Shown here in pieces: positions 51,615 through 63,750 of a stretch of 64,000 nt of DNA; positions within the stretch are counted from its first letter, which is position 1, and each line of letters starts with the position of its first letter. The translations under genes were made by a program, and so were the position numbers. Below the pieces are notes generated by a model, which did not search any database, was not told the DNA's origin, and saw only the letters and a list, made by a program, of their open reading frames with translations. Source of the stretch: Atrichornis clamosus (taxonomy: Eukaryota > Chordata > Aves > Passeriformes > Menuridae); contig WBMZ01008695.1 of NCBI GenBank assembly GCA_013400975.1, forward strand, positions 115,718 through 179,717. The letters run 5' to 3'.

Positions 51615-54600
51615 CCTATGTCAATTGTTGCACAGCTGCTGAATAATGCTATAGTACATGGTAGAAATAGTTCAATTTCAGAAGTATTTTAAGAATGACA
51701 GAATAGATAATCACCTGATAACAAACTTACAATCAGGAATATTTAGTATTTCGCTATTCCAGTTTTCTCACAGACAGGTAGTTGTTATGTATGTGCTGTA
51801 CAAAACCACAGTGGCTTAGTTTTTAATTTTCCCTTTTTGCTTAATACACTGATTCTTTGGTAAAGAGTAACTGTAAGAAGAAGTTTTAATACTTAAATTT
51901 GGTAGTGATTCATAACCCCGTTTCAGAATGTCTGACTCTAAAAATAATTGCTAAGTTTCCTGTAGGGTTCAAATTAATAGCTATATGTTGCTAGAGAAGA
52001 TACTGTTGATATACTCTCCCTACTTGCTTCAAACTTTCTTTTCTGTTGAGACAACTCAAAGATAAGAGTTAGATATATTTCACTTGTCAAGTAGTTCCAT
52101 GGCTTTCTTTTAAAAAAATAACTTTTACATAGATGAAATTTCTCAGCTTCACTTCTGGATCAGTAACATGTACAGTATTTGTTTACATGTCTGAATTTGA
52201 GTTTGATAGAAGTAAAAGATTTAACTAAGAGATCAATTAGTTGAACTCATTTTCTTACTTTCTTCTGATTCATTACACATGCGGATGGGTTGAAGTACAA
52301 TAGACAATAAAGCTGATTGATGGAGTTGCATGCTATTATCTGAAAGGTCATATTTTCACCTGATTCCCTTGGAATTTTCTGGGTACACAACCTAAGTGAT
52401 TTCAGTCACAACCCCAAGGTTTTATATTTAATGCATATTATTAATGCACGTTATTTAATAATTATATTACTAAATATACATGTATGTAATACAATTAATA
52501 GAAATTAAAGCTTTTTTAATCACATTGCTTTAAACTCTAATAGGAAGACAATTGTGAAAAGCAAATTCTAGTTAGTCCAAGTATACTTGCAACTCTCATG
52601 CAGTTTGACTGCAGACCCTCTCTTGAAACTACCTGAAAGCTCTGGATGTCAAGTAATCAGAAACAGTGTGTGTTGGGCCAGTTGGGTGCTTTCCATTCTT
52701 ACCGCGATGTGAAGAAGTTGATTACTTAGATGTTCCTACATTGTTCTATTGTCCTTCCCTCATCATACTGAGATGGCTTTTAGACATATAAAGATTATGA
52801 AATAGAGCTGGAAACCTCGGAGAACTGGGCCACTTTAGTTGTTAATGGAATATTGTCATAGATTTGTCACCATTAATCTATATTACTTTATTTTTATAAT
52901 AGAGATTATACAGTTACACATTAATTTTGAGGCATTTAACTGATTTTTCACCTTAGAAATGGTGCTTTTTCATTTCATTTCCTGCCACATAAACAGAGTA
53001 GAGAGCTTGTAACCCAGAATTGCCATAGGCACTCCCCAAACAGCCAGAGTATATCATCCATTTATTTTGTAAGTATTAAAGATTAACTACTTTGAAGATT
53101 AATTTAAAGACAAAAGTGATAGCTGTATTTCATAACAATTTTTTCTTTCAAGATTTGTACCAGTCAATCTTTCAGTAATTACCTACAAATATTGTGGCAT
53201 TAAAAAAAGAGCATTTTGCTGAAATTTGTGTTAGTTTTCTTCACCAACAACATGTATGACGTCCTTTCTAATTTCATTTGTAAGAGGGTAAGTATTCTAG
53301 GTGATGGCCTCTTGACCTTCAGCATGGCTTGAACTCACAGTTGCAAAGTGAACTGCACTTGTGAAATGATTGCTTGGAGAAGAGCAGTTGGCAGCTTGGA
53401 CAGTGTACTCACCTGCACGTCTAAATAAAACAACACTGTCCAGTAATACAGGAGTGTGGATGGCGTCTGCATGCTTCGTTTGCCTTCCTTGTAGAACAAT
53501 ATCTGCCTAAATGTAAACAAGGCAAGGCTTGCAATTAATATCCTGTATTAGAACAGCTGATATGGTGGGAAAATTAGATGGGCACACCAGCCCTTTTTCG
53601 GATCTGTCAATGCACGCACTTTGGGGGAGGTTTTTTAAGAAAACAGTATCTTAATGTGCATTTATTGCATGTATATGAATGTGAGACACTACTATATATA
53701 CATATAATTTAACTATGTAGTTGACTTTTGTAATTTTGTGTGCATATAAAATGCCAAAATTTGCTTAAACGCAATGCTTGAAGTGTAGTACCTGGAGTGA
53801 TGTTAAAGAAAGACAATTGTTTTTCTCTATATTTTAATCAAAATAAAAGAAAGACAATACCTACACCATAAAGATTTTTTTCTGACCTTGTAGATTTCTG
53901 AAAAACAGGCTGAGCACTTTAACTTATTTAAATGTCCTTAGTTTGTGGCCTGCAATATTCAACAGTCTAAAGTTGTTAATTAAGACTAATAATTACAAAA
54001 ATGTATATGAGAGGATGAAAGTTTTTGTTAGCTTTTCACAATATGGCAGCAGGTCAAAACAGAGATTATCTACCACAGTTCAATATGGTCATTTAATTAA
54101 TTGTGTGGAATGCTTGCTTAAGTGTTAGACCTATGCAATCAAATAACTTTTTGTCTCCTGCATCAACTTTTGGGTTTTGTACATTCTTAGCTGCTTATAC
54201 CCATTAGATATATACTAAAAATAACATATATAGTCTGTCATGAAAGCCAACCGTCACACATTTTTTGCTTAAGAGCAGCATTGGGATCAGCCTACTTTTA
54301 AATAACCAGGAAATTAGTTCTAATTTGGGGATATCCACTAGGAAGATCAGAAGCGAGGTTACTGATAAGACCATAGGTGTTGGTTTTTAACCACTTTTCA
54401 GCAATGGTATAGTTGCTTACTGCTTTTGAACAAAGATATTTATTTGAAATTGCTTGATTAAAAAAAATAATCCATTGTTGTTCATTCTGCCATCTGTTTT
54501 TGCACTTGCAAGAGTACCATTAGCATAATTAACACTCTTTTTCTCCCAGTCTCTCTTATATTTCCATGTACTCCAGCTTATTTATACCATTTTAAGTGAG

Positions 54601-55440
54601 GATACATTTTATAGTTAAATCATGAAATTGAGTTCGTGTCACTTGTTAAAATTCTATCTTAGAGTATTGTCTTCAAATTCTAAATTACTTTGGGAATATA
54701 GTAGTGTTTAACTTAAAATTATATAAACCTATTCTTTTACAAGGTTTAAAATATTGATGATATTGAGAAGGCAGGTAACTGGAGCAGTGAGCAAATAATT
54801 TTGAGATATGCATTCACTTCAGGTGAATTTTGCCTGATACATTTGTGCAGTGGCTGCACTCAGTCCTGTAGGTCTTGTCCCTATGTAGTTTAAATAATGT
54901 TTTAAAAATCTGAAACTGTAGCAAGGATGGCTAATGAAGGGTGGTAGGATGGACATTTTCACCATTACTTTGACACAGTATGATTCTGACTTGCTTTTTC
55001 ACACATTTTGGATCCAGGAATTGCAACAATCACCTCTACCCCTACAGAATATGTCCCAAAGAAAACAATAATTGTTGAACCACTCAGGTGATTTTCAGCA
55101 AGAATTGAAGAAAACTATGCATTTAATTAATCAAATCCTAATTTTTCAAGAATCCTTGAATATCCAGTGTCTGTATTTTCAATTACTTTAACTCGCAAAG
55201 GCAAGAAGCAGTTTTCCTGTATAAAGCTCATTAAGGCTATTTCACCATATAATGTTTTGTATGTATGGTCAATGCATACATGTATGAATGGTATTTTGCA
55301 CAGGCCTTCCCATTTATAATCAGGTATTTAATTTTTGTAACACTGGGTTTCACTGGATGCCAGCTGTCAAATTTCACATAAGTCCATGTAGTGTTTCAGA
55401 CAAATGAGGTAATATATTAATTCAAACCATTAAAATAATT

Positions 55441-55561
55441 TCATTCTGCCTTTGCTGCTTCTTCAGATTCCATTCTGCTCCACTGTCAGGTCACACTCTT
55501 TTCATTCTCCTCAGCTTCCTGGTCAACACCTTCACCTGTGAGCATGTCTGTACTGAACTGA
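55441..55561. other. Intronic flank of the Maf site, GC slightly raised
   Basis: The stretch from about 55440 to 55840 is richer in C than the surrounding intron and holds a 75-codon + frame (55614-55841) that I do not recognise. No repeat was identified. Confidence 0.35.
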
Positions 55562-55574
55562 TGCTGAGTCAGCA
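55562..55574. promoter_or_regulatory. Perfect T-MARE (Maf recognition element)
   Basis: The 13-bp TGCTGAGTCAGCA is an exact match to the T-MARE consensus bound by Maf homodimers and by small Maf with CNC or BACH partners; its core is also an AP-1 site (TGAGTCA). A perfect match by chance in 64 kb is expected at about 0.002. The match is certain. Occupancy and target gene are not known. Confidence 0.6.
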
Positions 55575-55841
55575 TAAGTACTGATTTTCCACAGCAGTAT
55601 GGCACTCTGAGACATGGTAATTAGACCAGATGTGTTCTTCACTGTGCTATGCATTGTGGCCCTGTCCTTAATCCCCCTTCTTCAGTCTCCTGCTCCAGTC
55701 ATCTGCAACTCCTGCCCTCAGCTGCCTGGGCACGGGGTAAAGGAGTCTGTTCCCCATAATGGCCAGAGTAAGAAGAGAGAGACTGTTTCTTACAGCATGG
55801 ATGATGGAAGCCAGGAGAGGAAACCCAGGTGCTACCAATGA

Positions 55842-56725
55842 TTATCTGGGGTTTATGAAAACTGGCAGAAAACCAGATCTGCATAGCAGCTTGCCAAACA
55901 CTTGATGTATTCATAGTTTTTCCTTTCCTGGAATCATCTTACTGCATGCTCTCTTATATAGCTTGATGTTCTTTCTGCAGTTTTTGTTTCATTTATCTTT
56001 ACTTAAATGGGGAACAGATTTTCTGGAAGGAGACTCTTTCCTGCGGTTATGGGGTTTAATAGAGTTGGGGTTTCTCTAGAACCTACAATACTACCTCTTA
56101 GCAGCTGCTAGAGTATGCATTCATAGCCATGTATGACAGTGAATGAAAATGAATGAAATACTCTGATGGATTGTTCCAGAAAGTTCCTGTTAAGGAAGAA
56201 TTTTGTCATCATTGTGTCCCTTCAGATTTGCCATGTAAATCTGTGGTATGCTTTATGTAAAGGTAAGTTGTTCACAGCAGGCATGTTACCTAGTGTTTAA
56301 GACTTTGACAACATATGAAACAATACCTGTCAACTTTGATGGACAAAACACGGATAGTAACTTAAGCAGTGAGCAAGCGATGGTGTAGGAGTAATATCAG
56401 TACACACAGTAAAGAGGGGAATTCTGTCTCTCTCTGGCAGTCTCTTCTTTCTTCTCCAGCACTCAGTTTTGCGTTACCTTATTCCTCTGTCTAAAATTTT
56501 ATAAGGAAATAAGTTTTTCTGTTAGTGTAGACATCAAGATACAATATAGCTGCTAACCTTACGCTGAATATTTCAGTATTTCACACAAAATGGTCTCAAA
56601 TTTAAAGAGAAATTTTGCATCGAGACTGAAAATCTAGACACAAATAATGAATCTTGATGCCAAACTCGGTCTAAAATTTCTCTTTCAGTTACCAGTCTAA
56701 TAAAGCTTTCAGTCTAAATCACATC
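55842..56725. other. Intronic sequence, nothing recognised
   Basis: AT-rich intron between the Maf site region and a CR1 copy. No repeat or exon seen. Confidence 0.5.
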
Positions 56726-57290
56726 AAGGGAGGTGATTCTCCCCCGCTACTCTTCCCTCATGAGACCGCAGCTCCGATACAGCATCCAGGTCTGGGACCC
56801 CCAGCACAAGAAAGATGTGCACCTGTTAGAGCAAGTCCAGAAGAGGGATGTAAAAATGATCAGAGGACCGTAGCACCACTACTACAAAGACAGGCTGAGA
56901 GAACTGGAGTTGTTCAGCTTGGAGAAGAGAAGGCTCCAGAAAGGCCCCATTGCAGCTTTTCAGAACTTAAAGGAAACATATGAAAAAGAGGGGAAGGGAC
57001 TTTTTGTATGGGTAGATAGTGATAGAACCAGGGGGAAAGTTTTAAAGAGGAGAGATTTAGATCAGATATTAAGAGGAAATTCTTTACTCTGAGGGTGGTG
57101 AGTCACTGGAACAGGTTGTCCAGAGAATATGTGGATGCCCTGTCCCTGGATATGTTCAAGATCAGGTTGGATAAGGTCCAGGGCAATCTGGTGTAGTGGG
57201 TGGCATCCCTGCCATGGTGGGGGAGTTAGAACTAGATGATCTTCAGGGCCCCTTCCAACCCAAGGAAGGCTGCTCTATGATCGTCTGGCA
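56726..57290 (+). mobile_element. 5'-truncated CR1 LINE, ORF2 C-terminus and 3' UTR
   Basis: The + strand reads GGDSPPLLFPHETAAPIQHP-type DNA that, with frameshifts, follows the CR1 motif REVILPxYSxLxRPxL. A clean open piece follows at 56910-57092: FSLEKRRLQKGPIAAFQNLK, then LFVWVDSDRTRGKVLKRRDL. Downstream are GGGTGGTGAGTCACTGGAAC and GATATGTTCAAGATCAGGTT. The 3' UTR has ACTAGATGATCTTCAGGGCC, CCCCTTCCAACCCAAGG and an end CTCTATGATCGTCT near 57285. It is truncated at the 5' side, as most CR1 copies are, carries stops, and is dead. It is younger than the copies at 22.8 and 29 kb and lies in the sense direction of NPAS3. Confidence 0.92.
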
Positions 57291-59170
57291 TGCTCCTTCA
57301 AATTAGTGAGTTACTTGAGATTATTTGTAGTGGTAGGTTCTTTCTTTATACAGGCACTCCATGTCTTTAAGCATTGAAATACTTAGCTGTCTTATGAGCC
57401 TAATATAGGCATGTTTTGAAAATCTAGTTTCTAAACAGCTCCTCTTGCAGTATGATTTCTTCAAAGATTTCTTCAAAGGTTATTTCTTCAAAGTTTGCTC
57501 TTAGGACATTTATCAAGCTCTTCAGTTATTTTAGACTTTTGCATTCTTATGAAACCAATGCCAAAGGTAGTGTTGATGTCTGACACTGTGTTGCACTCCT
57601 GGGTGGGAGCTGGTGATATGTGGAAATAATAATGCTGCAAATCTCTGGAGAAATGTTAGTGTCTAACCTGATAGAATTGCAACAAAGCATAACAAGCAAA
57701 CAAGCAAACCCATTCTAGGTTCAGGTAATAAACATTGCAGCTGAAGGAGGGGAAAAAAAGTGGGATTAAATGGGAAAGACCATTATTGTATCAAAATGAT
57801 GCATCTACAAGCTCCTTTCATGAGTGTTTTATGACTAGGCAAACACATTTTCGTGTTGGCTTCTGCAGTAAATGTTTCTCCTTTATTACTTGATAGCCAC
57901 TTAGAATTTAGCCTGGTTTTTAACAGTGCTAACATACAGTACTAGGAAAATTTATTTGAATAAAATAAAGCTACATTCTTCTAAACTGGAGTCATAATAT
58001 TAATACTTAAAATACACAGCAACATGCTGGGAAAATGAGATAGTTATTTAGATATATTATAAAATGTATCCCACTACTTTGATGTGATTCACTACTATTT
58101 CACCAAACCAATTTAACAGTCTCCTGTGGAGAGGGAATAGTGCAATTAAAATTAGTAACAGAGATTTTCACATTCATATATCTAATTCAGGGATGGGTGA
58201 TAATGAATTAAATACTTTTTCCTTCTTCTGAAGTCAAATCAGTATTAAATGAATCTGAGCTAGAATTTGTATTTAGAGAGTGTGCATGTGTGCAGTCACA
58301 GCATCTGGGGACAGATTTGCACATGAGAAATAGGTGTTCCAGCTCAGGTTTACATGTTAGTTGTCTTTTCTTGTTTGGTTGCATTCCCTTCCATTCTTGA
58401 AAATTAAGTGAATGTATAATGTCAATTGCTAGAAAGTTAAATCATTTTGCAGTATACTGTGCTCCCCAAAAATAAGAACTTCCTGGGAAGAGAACTGCTG
58501 TCATTAAATTTGCCTTGGACAAAAATTAAGGAAGGTAGAGCAAAAGATTGATAGCCCTGGGAAAAATGGTCTCCAGACACTTGTTAATCAGACATTGGAA
58601 AATCCAATGGATAATTCTCCGGGGTGAAGTGGCTAAATTTGTTTGTAGACATGAATAAGAAGCAGTTCTCAACTCATTACAAAGCAACATTAAAAAAAAA
58701 TAACAAGGATATGCTGTTGTCTATGTATGATATGACTGAAAAAAAGCTCTCTCAAACACCAAACCCCAAGCCTCCTCTGGTGCTTCCCATAATAGACAAG
58801 GAAATTAGACATCATTTTTTAAGCAAGTAAGTCAGTGTAGCAAGTCACATTAACCCTTCACCTAACCACAGATTAAATAATAGCTGTGTATTAGTAGGGG
58901 TCTCTTGGTAAGATAGCATCTTTGATGACTCCTACTGCATCACTGAGTTTGAAATAAATGTGATCACTTTTGTTTCTCAATAAAAGCTTTTAAATAAGTG
59001 AATGAACAAACCAACCCATGCCCCTGTGCTGACTGCACTTGCCCTTGCAGATGGTGTGTAAATACCAAAAAATGTAAATGAGTCATTTGTTAGAGACCTG
59101 ACCAGCACTGTGCTGATGAAGAACAGAAATCAGAGCAACTGTGAGTTCAAGCTAGATTTTTCTTTTGTGC
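57291..59170. other. Intronic sequence, nothing recognised
   Basis: AT-rich intron between CR1 and an LTR. A 68-codon frame at 58624-58830 has no family support. Confidence 0.5.
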
Positions 59171-59178
59171 AGTGTTAC

Positions 59179-60336
59179 TGTGTGTGGTGGCTTGATCTTA
59201 GCTGGATGCCAGGTGCCCACCAAAGCTACTCTGTCAACTCCCCTCCTCAGCTGGACATGCGGAGAGAAAACATAAGGAAAGGTTCACGGATCAAGATAAG
59301 GACAGGGAGAGATCACTCACCAATTACCATCACAGGCAAAACAGGCTCAGTTTGGGGAAATAATTATTCAATTAAATCAGATTATGATAATGAGAAATAA
59401 ACCCAAATTTTAAAAACACCTTCCCAGCCACCTCCCTCCTTGCACGACTCTACTTCCCAGTTCTCTACCTTCTCCTGCTCAGCTATGCAGGGAGATGGGG
59501 ACTGGGGGGCTGCAGTCAGTTTACCACATGTTGTCTCTACCACTCGTTCCTCCTCAAGGGGAGGACTCCTCACACTCTTTCCTTGCTCCATCGTCAGATC
59601 CCTCCCACAGGAAACAGTCTTCCATGAACTTCTCCAATGTGTGGTCCCTCCCATGGCCTGCAAATCTTCGTGAACTGCCCCAGCATGGGTCCCTTCCATG
59701 TGGTTCAGCCCTTTATGAACAGGCTGCTCCAGCATGGGTCCCCTACAGGGTCACAAGTTGTGCCAGCAAACCTGTCCCAGTGTTGGCTCCTCTGTCCATG
59801 GTGCCACTAGTCCTGCCCAGAGCCTGCTCCTACATGGGCTTTCCATGGGGTCACACCTCTTTTGGGCATATCCACCTGCTCTGATGCATGGACTGAAGGT
59901 GGATATCTGTTCCAGCATGAACCTTTGCGGGCTACAGGGGCACATTCTTCCCCACCGTGGACTTCACCATGGACTGCACGGGAATCTCATCTCTGGCGTC
60001 TGGAACACCTCCTCCCTCTCCTTCTTCACTGACCTTGGTGTCTGCAGAGTTGTTCCTCTCACACCTTCTCAGTCCTCTTCTCTGCCTGCAATTTGCTTCT
60101 GCCCAATTATTTCTTTCCCGTTCTTAACTCTGTTATCCCAGAGATGCTAACACTGTTGCTGAAGGGCTTGGCCTTGGCCAGAGGCAGGTCTGCCTTGGAG
60201 CTGCTTGACATTGGCTTCATCAGACACAGGGAAAGCTTCTAGGAGCTTCTCAGAGAAGCTACTCCTGTCACTTCTTCTGCCACAGAAGAAGCTTCTTCTA
60301 CCCCTTCTGCCAAAACCTGACTACACAAACCCAACA
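59179..60336 (-). mobile_element. Long solo LTR of a bird endogenous retrovirus
   Basis: Read on the minus strand this follows a long LTR family common in birds. It begins near TGTTGGGTTTGTGTAGTC (60336 downwards), with the AGAAGCTTCCCTGTGTCTGA and GGATAACAGAGTTAAGAACG phrases. A GC-richer middle with repeated CATGGGT/CCATGG words follows, then an AATTTGGGTTTATTTCTC polyadenylation-type region. It ends GTGGGCACCTGGCATCCAGC...CCACCACACA near 59180. Its length of about 1.15 kb and the absence of viral coding sequence on either side indicate a solo LTR. Possible target duplications TGTTA(C) at 59173 and TGTTA(T) at 60337 flank it, but the exact left end could be 59179-59183. Overlapping frames on both strands (up to 138 codons) are LTR sequence, not genes. 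Antisense to NPAS3. Confidence 0.85.
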
Positions 60337-60341
60337 TGTTA

Positions 60342-62430
60342 TGTTTATTTTGGAGGTATTTTACAATAGTTCCTGCATGTTGCTCATCACTTTCTGACTG
60401 AACTGCAATATCGTCCATGCCCCTTGGCTTTATTACCCATGTGAAGAAAACAACACTTCACTGGAGAAATAATTTATTGGGTTTTACTTTTAAAATATAT
60501 ATATTGTAAATGGATTACAGACTTGACAATGTACATTCCTTTAAATGCCTTAGTGATGGAAACTGGTATTGTATTCTGTGTATTGATTGCTAACATTTTT
60601 AAAGTAAAAAAAAAAATCTGAAATGTACTTAGTCTAAATGTGAGGAAAGGCTAATACCTTGTCCAGATTAGAAAAAAAGTCATAACAATGGTTAATATGT
60701 TAAATCTAAACTGATTATACTCATATGAATTTAAAAAGTATTTTTTAATTTCATATTTACTTTATAGCTGTGCCTCGTGTTGTGTTGATTACAGAGTGAA
60801 TGTTTTAGTTACCAAAAAGGCTTGCATACTCATATTTACAGAAGAGATGTGAAAACTGCGTTGTCTGTGCATTTCACTTAAGCACAGAATGCCATGGGAT
60901 GTGGAAGGGTAAGTGATAGAAAAGGGATTTCTGCAGTTCTGCAAGAACTTGCTGTGAGACAGTATGTTGCAAAGCAAGTGTGGGAGTTAGACAGTGGAAA
61001 TGTTTAATAGATTTTTCTGCTTTTAAAATAGAGATCTCCAGGTTTTGTATGTTCCTGTGATTCAGATTTGTTTTATAGCAACAAGGAAAATTTGGTTGAG
61101 ATTCCACCAAAAAGTTAATAAAATCATGTTTTAAATTATGTAAATGAGCATGCTAGGAAATGTGATAACATCTAGTCTCACATGCTTCCTATGTACTGCA
61201 TTGGCACTATGCGAGGCCCAAATGCTTTGTAATGTTATTATTTCCCATTTACCTGCAGTCTTGCCCTGAGGTCCTGAGAACTTTAAGTGCAGTAAGTTTT
61301 CTTTTCTCCATCCCTTTCTTCTCTTCCCATCACAAAGGTGATAAATCATAGTGACCCTTCTTGTAGTAGAGAAGAATGGGCAAGTCTTTATGCAGCTTCT
61401 GTCAATGCCATCCTTTCAGACTGCTGAAAGAGGTCACCAAGATCAAATATAGACATCTCCCACTAGAGTGGAGCATGTGACCTTGAACTCTTTCCCAGCA
61501 CCTGCCAACCCATCAATAGCCAGTTTTAGGACACAGCCAGGCTGAGGTTACTGTAAGCCTTATGTTGAAGGAGAGCTTTGAGCAAATGAGTGACCATTTA
61601 TGTCAGCTGGAAAAGGTTTTAAATCCAATTATACTGCTATGGTTTGCAGTCAAACCTTTGAGTCTTGGTGAAGCATGGTTCTGTGTGTGTTTTGTGAGAG
61701 AGCTGCTGGATCTGACTGTTGGGGACTTGTATAGTTTGGGGACTGTTGTATAGTTTCACTTCCTTGTTTCTGCCTGTGCAGCAGAAACAAGATTTTCCTA
61801 GTCTTCTTTGACCACCCTGTAGCCTATCACAGAGCTTTGCCTCAAATTCCTGTAGTCATCTGTCTCATTGACTGATCTGCAACCTCGCTTTTTGTTCTGT
61901 TAAAAGTGCTGTTATTTAAATGTCTGATTTTCCCTATGCATGTGTTCACTTCAGACAGACACAAGACCCTTTCATGCACTCATGTGATCAACAATGCACA
62001 GAAGTGGTTCAAGGAATGAACCAAAGTTTACAGTCTGGTTCAGTAATTCATTAATTTAAGGCAGTCTATTTATTGTCTAAATAAATAGACAATATTTGTT
62101 ACTTTCACTCCGCCACAATTGAAGGTATCTTTCTTGTATTGTAACTTACTGACAGCAATGTCAATTTTTGCATGTCTGTATTGCAGCAAAACAATTATCG
62201 TAAAGCACAATTGCGTTGTGTAAACAGTAATAGTTAAGGCAGTCCATTTGCCTGAATACATTGGAGTCCATTAAAATTGACTATTTAAAATGTGACTTTC
62301 TCCTTATTTCCTACCTTTTGGTTATCATTGTTCACTCAGTTATAAAATGGTTTGTTGACACCAAATATTTTAATAATTCCTTTGCCTATGCCTTTGAGAT
62401 GTTGCTATAGTAATTAAACTGTCTTTTAGT
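60342..62430. other. Intronic sequence with one hairpin cluster
   Basis: AT-rich intron. Apart from the inverted repeat at 62064-62094, nothing was recognised. Confidence 0.5.
62064..62094. repeat. Two overlapping alternative hairpins
   Basis: TATTGTCTA (62071-62079) pairs perfectly with TAGACAATA (62086-62094) across a 6-nt loop AATAAA. GTCTATTTA (62064-62072) also pairs perfectly with TAAATAGAC (62082-62090). The two hairpins share bases and exclude each other. This is probably derived from a small inverted duplication. Confidence 0.7.
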
Positions 62431-62435
62431 TGAAA

Positions 62436-62870
62436 TGCTTGCAAAGCGTCCAGTTCTGTGCCTGGCAGCTGGTGATGCATTATAGAGACATTGAGCTAAT
62501 CGATTAAAACCGCAGAGACATGGGAGTTGTCTGACAGCACTGTACTAGGATGAAATTAGTTGGAATTGCATGGTGAAATTAAGGGGAATGCAGGTGATTG
62601 CAGCCCTTCTGGGAGAATCCTGGGTGAGAGGGACACTGTGCACTGATCCCTGTGTAATTAGGACAGCCATGTTTCAACAGTATTTCTAAAGTATTAAAAT
62701 GGACTGGGTAAATCAGCAGGGTTGCTTCCAGTGAACTTGGCATCCGTTCACTGTGACTAAAATAACATGAAATTTTTCGGCTGCTAGGAAATGTGAAATT
62801 GGACTAATTGTCTTCTAACTAGTCTGCTAGTGTGTTAGTCTGTAGCAGGTCAGGAGTATGAATACTTTAT
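62436..62870. promoter_or_regulatory. Candidate conserved non-coding element / enhancer
   Basis: A long block without repeat character holds many factor-type words: GGCAGCTGGTGATGCATTAT, GAGCTAATCGATTAAAACCG, TGTCTGACAGC, TGAAATTAGTTGG, TGTGTAATTAGGACAG, GGACTAATTG. These include CAGCTG (bHLH), TAATCGATTA and TAATTAG (homeodomain) and CTGACAG (TALE-type). NPAS3 introns are known to carry many developmental enhancers. Identity with a known element cannot be checked here. Confidence 0.33.
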
Positions 62871-63750
62871 GCTTTCAGGTCTATCATTGGAGCTTAAGAC
62901 ATGCTGCTATACTTGCAGGATAAATTACACAGAGTTTATGGTATAATATTTTTTGGAATGCAATGCAAGTATGAACACAAGCTGAATCACAGTCCATAAG
63001 GGAAGCTTGGATATACGAGTTTGTAAAGCTGCCTAAAGGGTCTGCTTTGAAATATTCCAAATGATACTCAAAGAGGCAGTCCTAACCCTAGATGGTCTAA
63101 GTAGTGATGTTTCTTTTCCCTTGGAACTTGCTTGGAACACAGATACTAAGGAACTCATAAAATTATTTTCCAGAAAAATCATGGTTAGCTTTTCTTGCTA
63201 AATGAATCAAAGTTCCACTCTGCCTCATATTATTCTTATAGTCATTCCAAGCATTGCTGGCTGTAATGGAGTCCACTTTTTACTGCAATTCTGCATCTCT
63301 TCATTTGAATCTGGCAATACTCTTTGGCTAAACTGTTCAGCAGAGTGGGTAGATGTGGAATGCCTGGTTTCAGTACCAAAACCAACACTACTGCTGTACA
63401 TTTGACTTTAAAGCAAGATGAAAAAAAAGGCCCATTAGATATTACAAAAGAAGTCTCTTCCTGTCTTCTGGAGATGCACAGGTCACTGAGCACTGTTCTT
63501 TGAGGCCTCATGGAGACCAGACTGCACTCCCAGCTGTAGCACTAGGTTCCTTCAAAGGCTCATCCTCTAGAGGAATGACAACTTCTCTCTCTCCCCTACT
63601 CTCCCACAGCCCCACTTCCCCAGAACTGGGGGGCAGCAGAAAGTGACACCCTCCTAGGAATTTGGGAGCCAAGTCTGTCTGGTAGATTTCAGGTGCTGTA
63701 TTTCATGAGGGTTAATGCAAGGGGAGCTGATTACACAGGAGCTATACTTC
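62871..63750. other. Intronic sequence before the terminal LTR
   Basis: No gene or repeat was recognised. Frames at 63202-63405 and 63242-63511 overlap on opposite strands and look like chance. Confidence 0.5.

Larger units (their letters stand above)
48771..55440. other. Intronic sequence, no gene recognised
   Basis: AT-rich intron with the tandem duplication at 49825 and a T-rich tract at 51577. Purine-rich sequence at about 50860-51050 is low in complexity. No exon or transposon was recognised. Confidence 0.5.

Noticed and set aside
59382..60150. Overlapping frames of 117, 129 and 138 codons
   Set aside because: They fall inside the long solo LTR, whose GC-rich tandem-like middle has few stops. 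No protein similarity is seen.
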